DNA of 64,000 nt from Omphiscola glabra (lineage: Eukaryota; Mollusca; Gastropoda; Lymnaeidae), in NCBI GenBank assembly GCA_964017045.1, contig OZ024811.1, positions 15,457,312 through 15,521,311 of the forward strand, written 5' to 3'. The position numbers were made by a program, and so were the translations under genes. This document shows, piece by piece, positions 37,116-53,384 of this stretch. Within the stretch, counting starts at the first letter, position 1. Every line of letters starts with the position of its first letter. The notes beneath the pieces are model-generated. The model made no database searches. It was not told where the DNA came from and saw only the letters and a list, made by a program, of their open reading frames with translations.

Positions 37116-39259
37116 TCAGTCTTTATTAAATCCTCTAGGAGCAGGAAGACCAGTCCAGTAGTGCTTGGATGACGGTTTAGTCTTGTGGTAAGATGCAGCA
37201 TGTTGCCTTGGTCTGAATAGAAATAAAAGTGAACATTCCACAATCAAAATACTACAATTACCTGTAACGTTAATGGTATATTTTACATGTTAAACTAGGT
37301 CTCAATGAAATATTTAATGACTGGATTAAAAAACAAAGCATTTATTAATTAACTTAGATAGATCAAATAGTAACAAAAAATAGGTTAATGCAAAGTATGG
37401 ATGCCATGTTTTTCCCCATGGCCGCCATCTTGGTTGACACGACCAGTTAATTCTGTCAGTAAACTACCTTAATGTATTCCTGAACCTAACATGAACCTTA
37501 AATGTATCCCTAAACCTAACCTAAACCCTAATTCAGTGCAACTTCAATTTACACGCAAATGACGTTATGGCTCAATTCTTTGCTTTATCCAAAAAAATAT
37601 AATTGCATTTGAAACCCTTAAGTGTGGTATACTAAACTAAAAAAACTCACTTGGAAACTTGTGTAGTTCCAAACATTGCAATGCCTAGAGAGAAGGGTTG
37701 TGTAACTGCCCAATCAAACTGATAATCTTTGGCTTGGATCCATAGACAGGTGATGACACTCATAACAGTCATATGGTGTGGTTATCGGAAACAGAGATAT
37801 TTTTAATCATTTTAAGAATTTATTTGCAAACTTTTTTCTCTAAAAATAAAAAGAATTTAAGACAAAATAAAGTAAAAGATTGACACAGTATAAGTGCAAT
37901 ACAGCTAATTTAGCCCATTTGATGTTTTAGTAATAAACAAATATGATAAGTATTTAGGCCATGTGATGTGTTAGTGATAAAAGTATTATTAATTATTAAG
38001 AAAAGACTAAATCCCAACATAGTTTGAAATTGATGGGATGATGAAATAAACTCAAAATATATCAGCTTCTTGGTCTCTGAGGGCTACATACCAGTGTTAA
38101 GATATAAAAGCATTTATTAAATAAATTGAATAAACAAAATACTTAATAAATAAAATAATTAGATGTACTTTGTGAAGTTATGAAGTGAAGTACCGGTATA
38201 CTAAAAACTCACTTGGCAACTTGTGTTGTTCCAAACATTACAATGCCTAGGGAGAAGGGTTGTGTAATCGCCCAATCAAAGTGATAATCTTTGGCTTGGA
38301 TCCATAGACAGGTGATGACACTCAGAACAGTCATATGGTGTGGTTATCGGAAACAGAGATATTTTAAATCATTTAAAGAATTTATTTGCAAACTTTTTGC
38401 TCTAAAAACTAAGAAGAATTTAAGCCAAAATAAAGTAAAAGTTTGATACATTATAAGTGCAATATAGCAAAATTAGTCCATTTGATGTATTAATAAACAA
38501 ATATAAGTATTTAGACCATGTGATGTATTACTGTTTAGTGAGGAAAGACTAAATTCAAACTTAGTTTGAAATTGATGGGATGATGAAATAAACTAAAAAT
38601 ATATCAGCTTCTTGATCTCTGAGGCTTCTATACCAGTGTTAATATATAAAATCATTTATTAAATAACTTAGATAGATCAAGTACTTACAAAAAGAAAATA
38701 GTGATATTCTGAAGTGAAGTATGCTAAAGACTCATTTGGAAATCTTTGTAGTTCCAAACATTACATTGGCTAGAGAGCAGGGTTGTGTAACAGCCTAATC
38801 AAGCTGATCATCTTCCGCATGAAAGAAATGACATGTCATGTAATTGAAATATTGTAATATATTCTTGTGTGTAAGTTCAATGTAGGTCTATATATAAGAT
38901 AAACACTTCTGATTGTGTACATTACAAATGTGTAAGTGTAACAAAAGCAAGAGACTACTAAATGTTGGCACCTCCAATGGCATGGCTAATAGAAAGTGTT
39001 GATTACTGATTGTTTGCATGATAGGAGAATACTTTTGATTTTATGCATGTTTAGTGTTGTGTATAATCATAGTATAATGTGTGGTCAAAGTCAAAAGCTT
39101 ACACTACTGCGCTCCAATTTAAATTTGTCATTAACAATATTTGCTATTAATAAAGAAGATGAAACAGTGCGTCTTTTCATTATACTTGATAAAAAATCAA
39201 GATGAGTGTTAACAAATAGCCTTAACTTACTTGAACTCTTGAACACAAATAATAACCAT
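37116..39259 (-). CDS. Predicted 77-residue protein, three exons, unidentified
   Basis: Proposed join on the minus strand: 39259-39231 (ATG, donor GTAAGT), then 37758-37651 or its copy 38320-38213 (donor GTGAGT), then 37212-37116 (acceptor CTATTCAG, stop TGA). Phases agree at both junctions (AA|T Asn, AA|A Lys). The protein would read MVIICVQEFN..., then a segment ending PFSLGIAMFGTTQVS, then a basic tail SYHKTKPSSKHYWTGL...FNKD. I do not recognise the family. The middle exon's acceptor (ATGAG or CTGAG) has a weak pyrimidine tract, and the first exon is tiny, so the 5' half is less certain than the join of the last two exons. Intergenic remnant remains possible. Confidence 0.42.
37651..37758 (-). 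CDS. Alternative middle exon, copy proximal to the last exon
   Basis: A 108-bp phase-symmetric exon with donor GTGAGT. It encodes VITCLWIQAKDYQFDWAVTQ followed by PFSLGIAMFGTTQVS. It differs from the copy at 38213-38320 by about seven substitutions, of which three are silent and the rest conservative (Q/H, V/I, A/V, S/A). Flanking intron sequence is duplicated too (unit of about 560 bp), so the duplication is recent. Confidence 0.5.
38213..38320 (-). CDS. Alternative middle exon, upstream copy
   Basis: Same length, phase and donor as 37651-37758, and no stop. It encodes a variant with DYHFDWAITQ and GIVMFGTTQVA. Because each copy is a multiple of three, including both, either or neither keeps the frame. 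Confidence 0.5.
38736..38820 (-). pseudogene. Dead third copy of the duplicated exon
   Basis: Clearly homologous (AVTQP and MFGTTKISK are readable), but the donor has become ATGAGT, a TAG stop replaces the Trp codon of FDWAV, and homology fades before the start of the exon. Confidence 0.65.
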
Positions 39260-40290
39260 CTGAATCTGAACACAGTAGAGTAGAATGCTTGCCTCGATAA
39301 CTGACAACAACTCACAATACAAGCAAGTGTTGTGAGTCAACAATAAACACACATTAGTTAACTCAACGGTGGAAGTGTAGGCAATGGATTTTTTTTTTTT
39401 TTGGTGGGTGTGGGGGTGTTGTGAAAAGTAGAGAAGAGGGCTTAGTGGGGAAGGAAATGAAGATGGCTGAATTTTGTAAATCCGCTTTCTTTTCTATTTT
39501 CAAAACTCTGATGGTAGTAATAGGCAAAATGTTATCCAATTTAAATTTAATGGTCGGGGGCGGGGGGGGGGGGGGGATTTCGCTCGGGTGACGTCGGCTG
39601 GTTCCCTCGTAGGAAGTGGGGGGAACCTTACCCCAAAACTAAGGCAGCTATCTAGAGAGCTGTAAGGGGCAGCCCCCAAGACGGTTGTGCGCAAGGCTAA
39701 CAATCCGGCCATGTAAAAAAATTAACGCTACGAAAGCCATTCAACAGAATAAAATCCGGACTGATACCAATGGAAATCAACCTATGACCTATGCTTGGAT
39801 ATGGACATGATTTTTGGATTTCGACTTGGAATGTACTAAGGGGCCATCCATACATGACGTCACGCGTCTAGGGGGGAGGGAGTCCGATTTTTGTGACGAG
39901 GGGAGGGGGGTCTCAAGCTATGTGACGTCACACAAATAAAAACCAGCTGAACACAGTAGAGAAAATGGTTGCCACTATAACTGAACCATAACTCACAATA
40001 TTCCAAGGACATTTCGTGTGTCACGAATTAACACACATCAAGATCACTCCAGTTGTGAAGGCAATGACATTTTTTTTAGTTGGGGTGGGATAGAGAAGTG
40101 GGCTCAGTGGGGAGGGGGTGGACGAATGGCTGAATTTTGTAAATCCTTTTTCTTTTCATTTTCAAAACTCTAAGCGGCAAAATGTTATCTAATTAAATTT
40201 AATTGCGCGGGGAAAAAGCGGTTGGGGGGGGGGAGAGAGATTTCGTTCTGGATACGCCGGCTGGTGACCTGTATGACCCCCCCGCCCCCA
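39255..40290. repeat. Diverged tandem duplication (~700-bp spacing)
   Basis: Segments at 39255-39640 and 39950-40290 share CTGAACACAGTAGAG, GGCTGAATTTTGTAAATCC and a G tract followed by ATTTCG and GCCGGCTGG. The left unit includes the proposed first exon of the small minus-strand gene; in the right unit its ATG is lost. Between them, near 39840-39930, is a short sequence with CCATCCATACATGACGTCAC, resembling the end of an unclassified DNA element. Confidence 0.72.
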
Positions 40291-40378
40291 GGCTTCCGAT
40301 ATGGATTTCTTCTAGTTAAAATCAATCCACACAGTAAACAGTATAACAATGACGAGAACAAAAACAAATTAATTGAAG

Positions 40379-40687
40379 GCAGCACCTATAGGTACATGAG
40401 TACCTTTAGACCAAAATGACTATTCGAACCCGGAGTGGCTCCGTATAAATAAATTGGCTTCGGGCCCGGTTGAATTAACAATAATAGTATGAGAATTTAA
40501 ACAAAAAAATGTTTTTTCTCCTTTATTTCATAGTTTTATTCTATTTAGTTGTTTTCTTCTTTTTGCTTTGTTAAATTTCTTAGTAGCGGTAGTTTTTTTT
40601 CTAATCTTCTTTTTTAGTTTAAGCCATGTACGGAGATCAAATTTTTTTTTAATCAAGATGATAAAGATTAATTATTTTCATTTCAAT
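40379..40687 (+). repeat. Dispersed repeat, copy 2 of 2
   Basis: Partner of 19762-20070, in the same orientation, with small indels in A/T runs. Confidence 0.8.
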
Positions 40688-41157
40688 TTAGAAAGTAATA
40701 ATATTAATTTAATTATTAAAATTAAATCCTTTATTTAACATTATTTATGTGTATTGTTTAAGTTAAAATTAAAATATTTAATCACCCAATAATTTATGAA
40801 TTAATTAGGTATTCTAAATAATGAACATTGCATTCATAATGAATTAATTTCAACTATTCCTCTAAAGAGAGCTTGGCTTAATCAGAACAAAACCACCAAT
40901 TTTAAACCTTTTCCTTGGCACTGGGAGTCATACATGCGGACAATGACTGTTTTTCCTGATATCTGGAATCTCCTTTCAACAATCTTTCTCATACTTGACC
41001 TAATTCACAAGGTAGTTGGAATGAATATCTTAAAGGATGCAATTGTATAAACCATGAGAAAGAGACTTATTTTTGGAGGGCTAGTCTTTTTTTTCTACCA
41101 CACCTTTCTACTGGGTCTAATACACCGGTGCATAATTTGAGAAACAATTTTCCCAAA

Positions 41158-41497
41158 CAATAGAATTCTCTGCCACTACACATCCGCAATATACCAACCA
41201 CCCAGGCCTTCAAAACTGCACTCAAAACACATCTCTTTAAACTCTACTATCCCAACTGATTCCCCCACTGACCGATAAACGAAGCTGCTGGCTGCCGTCC
41301 ATGGCTTGACATGTAAAAGTTCTGAGGTGGGTGGGGTGAATATGTATTTTTTTTGTTGTTCTTTATTACATAAATGTATTTTATTTTATTGTCATGATTA
41401 TATCTCTTTTCCAAATATTTTTATATACAGCGCAGTGAGCCCAGCCATAGGCTGGGGTACCGTGCTATATTGGAAACTAATAATAATAATAATTTAA
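41158..41497 (+). mobile_element. 3' end of the CR1/L2-like LINE family
   Basis: Homologous to the 3' end of the element at 12604 but on the plus strand. It has the tail of the RT ORF (complement-matching CTACACATCCGCAATAT and CAAAACACATCTCTTTAAAC), a 3' UTR with CATGTAAAAGTTCTG, the hairpin (41429-41466) and an AATAAT tail ending about 41497. Severe 5' truncation. Confidence 0.85.
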
Positions 41498-41499
41498 AA

Positions 41500-42705
41500 T
41501 TTAATTTTAAAAAACCCTTAACCAGCTTGTGAACATTTTTGTTTGTTTGTTATTTCAGGTGTGTTCTCCAGTATTCCATAAAATAAATTAGGGGCCAATA
41601 TGTAGGCAGCAAATAAAATTATTCAATTAGGTCACATCATTTATTTGCCATTTGTCTCCTTTGACTTTCTTGCCTTCCTTGTTGGTACAGTAAACTATTG
41701 TTTGTATAATTTCTTCATTTAAGTACAGAAGTAATGATTGAGTGGGAGCTACTATGTGATCCGTGAATGGAGATTGGTTTCAAGGCAACTAAGTCATGCC
41801 ACATTGAAAATAAAATACTTATAACATAAATAGAGCCTTTTACTATGATATAAGTACAAGACTATGGGTGGAAGTTTTAGATGACATGTTCTACTCATAA
41901 GTGTAGTATTGATACCATCTCGGTTGGAACTTTCAAATCTCTTGCTCACACAAGCAGTTATACATATAACAAATACAATTTTTTAGGGTTGTCACAAGAA
42001 TGTAAATACAAATTTATTTCAACAAAAAAAATTAACCGAATACAAAATATTAATAGGTGACAAAAAGTCCATTTTAGTTCATTTAAAAAAAAAAATTCAA
42101 TTAAGCAATATTAAAAATATAATGTGAAATTATTAGGCAAAGGTGAAAACAAAATATTTTACAAAAACTAAAAATTTACTTTACTACAGACTTTAAAATT
42201 TTTTTGAAAAAAAACAACAAAATAACATATCTTTACAAATTTTACACAATATTGTAGAACAAAGTAATGTTTTTAATAATAAATCAATAGATGTAAGTTT
42301 AGGAAACAAAAATCTGCCCAAGAAGTATAATAAAAATGGGTATTTACACAAGACAAATTTATAATTTTCATCACATTAAACACATTCATTTACATATTTA
42401 TAAAAGTAGTGGAAAATCTTTCGGAACCATTGACAATTAGCAGTGAAAATAAATTTACAAGAACAGGTCAACAATGATTATTTCAGCAAGGCATTTTAAC
42501 AATAGTGTAGCAATTAAATATTATTTAAAGTCATAAAAAAAACTACTTCTTACTTGTAATTTAAAATTAATATAGTTCTCATCAAAATAATTTCACAGCA
42601 AACCATTCTGTACTTTAGACATGTAACACATTTCAAGTAAAGGAAACAGTGATGCAATATTTAGTCTCAATCATGTATTATTAATTACCAGTAACAAGCA
42701 ACAAG
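41500..42705. other. AT-rich gene-free stretch
   Basis: No gene, RNA or named repeat is supported. Confidence 0.5.
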
Positions 42706-42710
42706 AATGT

Positions 42711-42944
42711 TTAAGAACTATGGTAATCCCAACAGTCTTTGCAAAACCAAGTTGACACTTTTATTTTGGAAATGACGCCAACACAAGCAAAATGAAACCA
42801 ACAAAGACAACGTTCACAACCGACCATCTTTAACAAGGCATCATCAAACACTTGACACACTGCATAATGAAATATAGGAGTAGCCTTTAAATCTAACAAT
42901 GAGTGATGCACATATGACCATGCATCATCAGTAAAAGATGACAA
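42711..42944 (-). pseudogene. PHD-finger remnant with one zinc ligand lost
   Basis: The minus-strand frame contains VGCERCLCWFHFACVGV and STWFCKDC, matching the second half of a C4HC3 PHD finger: Cys-x2-Cys, x4-His, x2-Cys, then Cys-x2-Cys. The first Cys-x2-Cys pair survives only as Tyr-x2-Cys (HYAVC), a one-base change from TGT to TAT. No ATG precedes it, an in-frame TAA lies just upstream without a visible splice acceptor, and nothing nearby extends it. It is probably a decayed exon or retrocopy. A functional variant finger is less likely. Confidence 0.6.
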
Positions 42945-43179
42945 TATTTATATCAACTGCATCATCAAGAATGGTATCACAAAAATCAGTGAAATGTTTT
43001 ACATTCTTTTACCAATTGGAATAGAGAAATCAGTGTGTTCAACAACTACAGGGAAAGAATACTTATTTCTGACAATCAAGGCTCAACTTGGAGAATGGTA
43101 GGGGCAGTTGTCTTTTTCGTTTCAGAGTAAAATTTTGTTTATAGATATGGATGGAGAATACGAACTAACCAGGAATTGC

Positions 43180-43470
43180 ATTTTATCAGGATCCCACGAC
43201 AGTAGCAGGAAATAAAAAAAAGAGTAGGCTACACTGGGCAGGACACTTAGAAAGAGAGCTAAATGCCAGAAGAGTGACGAGGGTACATCACCAAAACCCC
43301 AGAGGAAAACGGCTCAAAGGCAGACCTAGGCATGGATGGATGGATGATTTGGAAAAAGATCTTCAACGGCTAGGAATCCAAGCATGAAAAAGAAAAGCAT
43401 TAGTTAGGTCTGAGTGGAAGGAAGGGGTGAGTCAGGCCAAAGCCCTACATGTGCTGTAAGCGCCACATGG
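43180..43470 (+). pseudogene. C-terminal remnant of a third non-LTR RT family
   Basis: The translation SRLHWAGHLERELNARRV, then KGRPRHGWMDDLEKDLQRLG and SEWKEGVSQAKAL, is the typical C-terminal tail of RTE/I-like non-LTR polymerases (RLxWxGH, GRPxxRWxDDxxxDL). Nothing of the RT core is present. It is followed by GATGGATT and then by poly-T and poly-A runs (43481-43530). Confidence 0.72.
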
Positions 43471-44140
43471 ATGGATTAATTTATTTTTTTTTTTTTTTTT
43501 TTAAAGTCTGGCAAAAAAAAAAAAAAAAAAAGATAACCTGCAATTGTTGAATTTCATGAACGTTTCTTAAAGTCATCTTAAACCTATCGAATGTTTGCTT
43601 TTTTAAAAAAACTAGAAATTACACCTCTGATGAAAAAAACAACAAATTTTATTATTGAAACAAAAATTTTAGACAAACATTATTTTATTCATCAAGCAGA
43701 AAAATTCATATATTTGAAAACGCCCTACATTAGAAAATATTTTCGAAGGTGGAGTGGCCGGACCTCTGAGGGCCCCCCCCCCCATCCCCGCCCCCGCGCA
43801 CTTCACAAGCAAAAAACTCAAGGCATTAATGACAATACTGTACTGTGCATTGCGAGAGGGGGATAGTGTGAGCAAGAGCGACTGGTATGGAGGGAAAGAG
43901 AGAAAGAAGGAGAGAAAGAGAGAGAGTTGAATCTGTCGGGGGCGAAAAAAATCAAAATGTAGGGGGCAGAGTTATGACGTCACTGCAAAAATATTTTTAT
44001 AATTTATAACTTATACATTCGTTGCGGTGTGCATAATAATATCTGAATTTGGCTCAAATGATACGGTGACTCAAGAACAAGTGAGGCTCAGAAAAGTAAA
44101 TGGACGGTGACAAATTTTCTACAATACCGGCCCCCTTGGT

Positions 44141-44304
44141 CAGTGGCGTAGCGAGCTTAACTCGCACCTGGGGCACAATACCTTTTAAGCGCCCCTATTC
44201 GAAAACCATACAATATTATATGTAAAATATACCATTTGGGGCCCCTTTGTGAGTAGCGCCCGAGGCATGATGCCCCCTTTACCCCCCCCCTCGCTACGCC
44301 ACTG
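44141..44304. mobile_element. MITE with perfect 15-bp inverted ends
   Basis: Begins CAGTGGCGTAGCGAG and ends CTCGCTACGCCACTG, an exact inverted repeat. Length is 164 bp. The flanking octamers (CCCTTGGT and ACCCTGGG) do not match, so either the target duplication has decayed or the ends lie elsewhere. The end sequence suggests the hAT superfamily. There is no coding content. Confidence 0.78.
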
Positions 44305-44838
44305 ACCCTGGGTGCATTGGGCTCGTTAACTTTGGATGGCAACTCATCCAAGAGTAGTGTGAAACTGAAATCCAACAACCCGGATGGTATGGCATTGAAA
44401 GAATGAACATTTCGACAACTTCTGCGGCGTGGGAAACATAAAGAGCACAGTGGGGAAGAGAAGAAAAAAAAAACACTACTGGTCATCTACTGTATCCTTG
44501 TCTATTTCCAGTCGTCCTGACAAAGTCTTGCCATCTGTTCAAATAGGCAAGGGCGATGAGAGTGAGTGAGGCCGGCGAATTTAGCAACTCTCCCCCACTT
44601 TAAAGGAAATATAGCTGAATTCAAGGCTACTAACTAACAAACATAGTCTGGTAGAGGTTTGAGTTCACTCTCTTAACAGATGAGGTAATGTCTCCGGGGC
44701 CAGTGTGGCAGTGCCGGCAGAGCGGTTCCCTTTTGCCGTCTTGCCTGTGTGAGGCATGCTACTATTATCAAGTCAAGTCGAATTAATTCCAACGACGAGC
44801 AATACTAATTTTGTAGAGACGAAGTGTCCCAGAAGGAA

Positions 44839-45170
44839 TTATGATATTTAAATAACGAAATATGATATTTAAATAACGAAATATGATATTTAAATAACGA
44901 AATATGATATTTAAATAACGAAATATGATATTTAAATAACGAAATATGATATTTAAATAACGAAATATGATATTTAAATAACGAAATATGATATTTAAAT
45001 AACGAAATATGATATTTAAATAACGAAATATGATATTTAAATAACGAAATATGATATTTAAATAACGAAATATGATATTTAAATAACGAAATATGATATT
45101 TAAATAACGAAATATGATATTTAAATAACGAAATATGATATTTAAATAACGAAATATGATATTTAAATAA
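44839..45170. repeat. 21-bp AT-rich minisatellite, about 16 copies
   Basis: Virtually identical units of AACGAAATATGATATTTAAA plus T. Uniformity suggests recent expansion. Confidence 0.96.
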
Positions 45171-45430
45171 AGGCCTGTTAATGTTTTGGGGATTAGGTTT
45201 ACATATTAATATTATATATAAAAAAATTACGTAATGCCCGTGGTGAAAAATTTACGTCACTGGACACCCCCGCCCCCCCCCCGCCAAAAAAAAAAAAAAT
45301 CTCCATCACAGCTACTTAGGAACAAAGAAAGGGCATAAATAGCACACACATTAAATTTAAATGGAAACAGGAAGTGCATGAAAAATTATATAGGACATTG
45401 GCGTAACTAGGGTCGGTGCCAACCGAGCGG

Positions 45431-45602
45431 CAGGGGCGTCATTTCAGGGTTTTTTTCAAGGGGGGGGGTAAACCAAAACCAGGTTGGTTAAATTATTTGT
45501 TACTGCAGGCGCCACTATACATAGCCACAATTTAAATAAAACCTTCAGATTCGGGGGGGGGGGGGGCATTAGCCCCCCTGTCCTACCCTAATGACGTCCC
45601 TG
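45431..45602. mobile_element. hAT-type MITE nested in an older repeat
   Basis: The ends CAGGGGCGTCATT and AATGACGTCCCTG are inverted repeats with one mismatch. Flanking octamers CCGAGCGG (45423-45430) and CGGAGCGG (45603-45610) agree at seven of eight. Internal G tracts (45460-45469, 45553-45566). The host sequence to the left starts ATTGGCGTAACTAGGG (about 45399), a typical hAT MITE end, so this is probably an element within an element. Confidence 0.72.
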
Positions 45603-45610
45603 CGGAGCGG

Positions 45611-46390
45611 GCCAATCTTTTGACCCCCCCTTACACGAGACAAACTCTGCAGTTGGCCGAAAATGCCGTCCTTAAATATAAATTTTAAAAAGTGCCACCC
45701 CGAGCGGTTCGCCCACTCAACACCCCTTCCAATTCCCCCACAACACACACAAATATATTTAAAAAAAATTAAATAATAACGTTTTTGTGAAGCTTGGAGT
45801 CGTGAACCTATCCACCTATCCGGTTTTAATAGGGCTTATAGGGACACCACCACCACCCCCCCCCCCCCCCCCACCACAACCTGTTTCATTTCACATTTGC
45901 ATTTTAAATTGAGGTCTTCGTAATAAAACAATTCTTCTGCTAATGAATATAAATTAAAGCATTCACATTTTGAAATTTTGTCAGTTGGATAGCATACATT
46001 TTGCTAGTTGAGATCTGTCTAGCCTTGTAATCACATTTTTAATGGCGTAAAAGTGTTAAGGCGTAACGTTAACGTCGCCTAAAATCTGCCCAAATTAGTT
46101 AAAGAGAGCGACATATTTTAATCTCATATAGTTATAGGCATTGCCAATCCAATACGACCATTAATTCCAAACAATTTTTGTGTGTGTACATTTTGTAATA
46201 AGATGACACAATCTATTATTTAAAATAGTTAAGTGAAAACGCATTTATTATTTTTTAGGTTGACATGAAATATGATGAAATAGGAAAGTCTAATCTTTAT
46301 TTTTTGAAAATGTTGTTTAGTCCCGTTTATTTCCTGGAAAAGTCTTAAACTTTTTTCTCTAAAAATTGCTGTCGTTAGGCATATTGCAAC
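45611..46390. other. Region upstream of HINT1
   Basis: No TATA box or CpG island is apparent just upstream of the HINT1 start codon; a C tract lies at about 45857-45872. A GTTAG at 46372-46377 just before the ATG could be a splice acceptor, so an upstream untranslated exon is possible. Confidence 0.35.
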
Positions 46391-50648
<4,258 letters not shown>

Positions 50649-50721
50649 TCAGTTCAGTTAACAATGCCTTTGGGATGAATCTTGTCCCTATGATTGCAAG
50701 TGTTCAGATACTAGAGAGACA

Positions 50722-50727
50722 AATAAA
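50722..50727 (+). terminator. Polyadenylation signal AATAAA after exon 3b
   Basis: Canonical hexamer 74 bases after the exon 3b stop codon. Confidence 0.7.
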
Positions 50728-50739
50728 ATTTCTAGATAA

Positions 50740-53290
50740 TAAATTATATGTTTGAAAACTATTCTTATGAGTGCATCCAAGTTTTGTTGTTGTTTTTTTA
50801 AACCACCCAAAATGTTCATTTAAATTATTTTTGTTACCCAGTTCAGTGTGGAATATTCAGTGGCATAATAGTTATATTTCCTGTGATACATAATACTTTA
50901 TGATGGCATTCTATGTAATTATTAAAATGTCACAATATTTACTCTTGATTTAATTAATCAACTTCGTTAATTAGCTGAAACAGTTACAAGCTTGTATGAT
51001 TTATTTCAAAATTTAATTTCTATAATTACTTATGAAAGCTAATAACTTAGAATTTGTTCAAGGGCTTAAAAAGGCAATTTTTTGTAATTTAAAGCATTTA
51101 TAACTATAAAAAAAAAATCATTTTTTAAGTTAGATTTTGTTTAGTTATATTTTAAAATGTTGTTCACATTAACTTCCATTTTGTTTTCTTTTAATTACAA
51201 AAGCATTTAATCTAACTATTATGATATCCATACCATATATTTGATTTTTGTAAATGATGGATAGGCAATGTTTTAGTTTTTAAAGTTCATGGAAATAAAT
51301 TTGACCCAACACCATGTGTGTTTCTTTAGTTTGTGATGTGTAAAAATATAATGGGAAGTTTGTCTTTTTATATTAGACAGGCCTGTTCATAACTTCAGCA
51401 CTTATATGCTTATGTGTGTATTCTATAATTTAAAATAAATCGGAACTTAGTTTTCTCTATATGAATTTTTTAAAAAATAATTTGAATAATGTTTCAATTT
51501 AGGTCGTCAAGCTTTATGACACAAGTTTAGTAAACAAAACCCGAATCTCAATGCAGTCTATGTCTAGATTCTGCTCTGCCCTAGATTAGGGTGGCCTGGT
51601 TATTGCTGGACCATGTCTTTATCAAACTGAAGATTAGCAGCTGTCATGACGATAGTTGTTGGCATTCAATAAAATTAGTTAATATCTACTTAGTGTGGTA
51701 TGTTGGTCCAACTTGTGAACTTGACAAATTTATCCTTAACTCCTCTAGCTTTTGTTGAACAACAATTAAATTGCAAAGTCAGGTTGATTAGGGGAATGGG
51801 CCACTTTGTTAATCAGCTCCTCACTTTCCTGAGGCCAGTGACTGATGGGATAAGTCATGACTTGCAAATAATGAAATGTGAAAGAGTTATTGTGTCTCAT
51901 ATTCATATTGTGTTTCTACAATAATTATATTGTGAGAATATTTGTCACTTTTATTTTAAATTAATCTCTCCTGGTTTCCTGATAAAATGTCATTGTCCTG
52001 CATTTTCTAACAAAGTAAAAAGAAAATACCCACCTTGTAATAAGTTCTCAAGAAAATTACCTGTTGTATATATTTAAACAGTCAATCACATCTGTATTTA
52101 AAATACTGAACAACATTTACTGTTTAAAAATATTTATTGTTGCATGTTAAGTATCAAATACACAGTTGTTAATTTTTTTTATTAAAATCGATACTGTAAA
52201 GAAAAATGACAAAACATTAGTTAATGTATCAATGGAGATTAAATGTTGCATAATAGACTTTTGGCATAAATTACAACATTTAAAATTACATTCCACCACA
52301 AAATAAGTTTGTTTCATATGATAATTCAGCAGTATTTCAATGTATTTGATTTGTGTTGATAATATTGATAACCGTTTCGGATTACCAATTTTAAAATGTG
52401 AGGTTGGTTTATTATGAATAAATTTATAGGGCACATTTTTACACGTCCTGAAAAATAGGTTTAACATGAAAAAGATTGAAGGTATGTATTAGTTACAAAT
52501 TGATAAACCAAAAAAAAAAATTTTTTGAACCATCATAAAGTTATACAGAGAACAACATAACAGCCTCATTTGTCTGATCCTGGACTTGGCTTAAAGTTAA
52601 CAATAAATACTTATTGTCAAAATTGTAAAATATTTTGCAGGTGGGGCAAAGGGAATGGATGGTCTTTAGTAAATGGGATTGGATATAACTTTGTTATTTC
52701 TTTAACAATATTGTATTATAAAATTAATATATTTTATTATGCCTACTCTGCTCATCTTTATTTCAATTTATAGTTGAACTGTAAATGACATAAAACACTA
52801 AGCATTTCTCCAGATATATGCTGATAATTCAAAGAATACTCAAAGCTAGGCCATTATTTTTTTTTTCACATTAGCTGTTATAAAAAAATTTTAAAATTAA
52901 TATTAACTATTTGCAGTAATTTAAAACCAATATCACAGTTCTGCTCATTGTACACAAGTCATTGAAAAAAATTGTTACAAATTCAAAGTAGCAAAGATAT
53001 TTACAATGTACAAAATAAGAATTTTACCATCTAGCATTTAATACAACAATATACATAAATGTATAATGATATCCTTCACTTGCCATTGAAGTTATGGATA
53101 ACTTTTTGGAGCTAATCAAAGCAGTATACAAAGCCTGTGTGATTTGTCTAACTTTTTATTTATAACATTAATATGGTTTTTAAAAAAAACTCATTAAAAA
53201 CACACACCAAAATAACAAATAATTATATAAATAAAAAAGTATTTGATAAACTAAATCTATGATTTCCTTTTAATAGGTGGAAGCGATCTG
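50740..53290. other. AT-rich intergenic region between convergent genes
   Basis: I see no gene, RNA or named repeat. Short frames here (for example 51700-51924 and 52147-52467) have no recognisable domain. Confidence 0.55.
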
Positions 53291-53295
53291 TCACC

Positions 53296-53301
53296 TTTAT
53301 T
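53296..53301 (-). terminator. Possible DNAH6 polyadenylation signal
   Basis: Complement reads AATAAA 84 bases after the DNAH6 stop codon. A second one lies at 53155-53160. Confidence 0.5.
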
Positions 53302-53384
53302 TAAATTAGTCAGACAACTGTTAAAACTGATTTTAGTTAAACCTAAAAAACAGGTTTAAAAAAAAGGAAACATTTGGGATAAAT

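Larger units (their letters stand above)
37640..38835. repeat. Tandem ~560-bp duplication carrying the exon, 2.2 copies
   Basis: Units at about 37640-38190 and 38205-38700 align through exon and intron; a third, partial unit spans about 38710-38835. Shared intronic landmarks include AATCTTTGGCTTGGATCCAT and GAAATTGATGGGATGATGAA. Confidence 0.88.

Noticed and set aside
39091..39315. Minus-strand open frame covering the proposed first exon of the small gene
   Set aside because: Read in this frame, the GTAAGT donor phase does not match the next exon. The frame starting at 39259 does.
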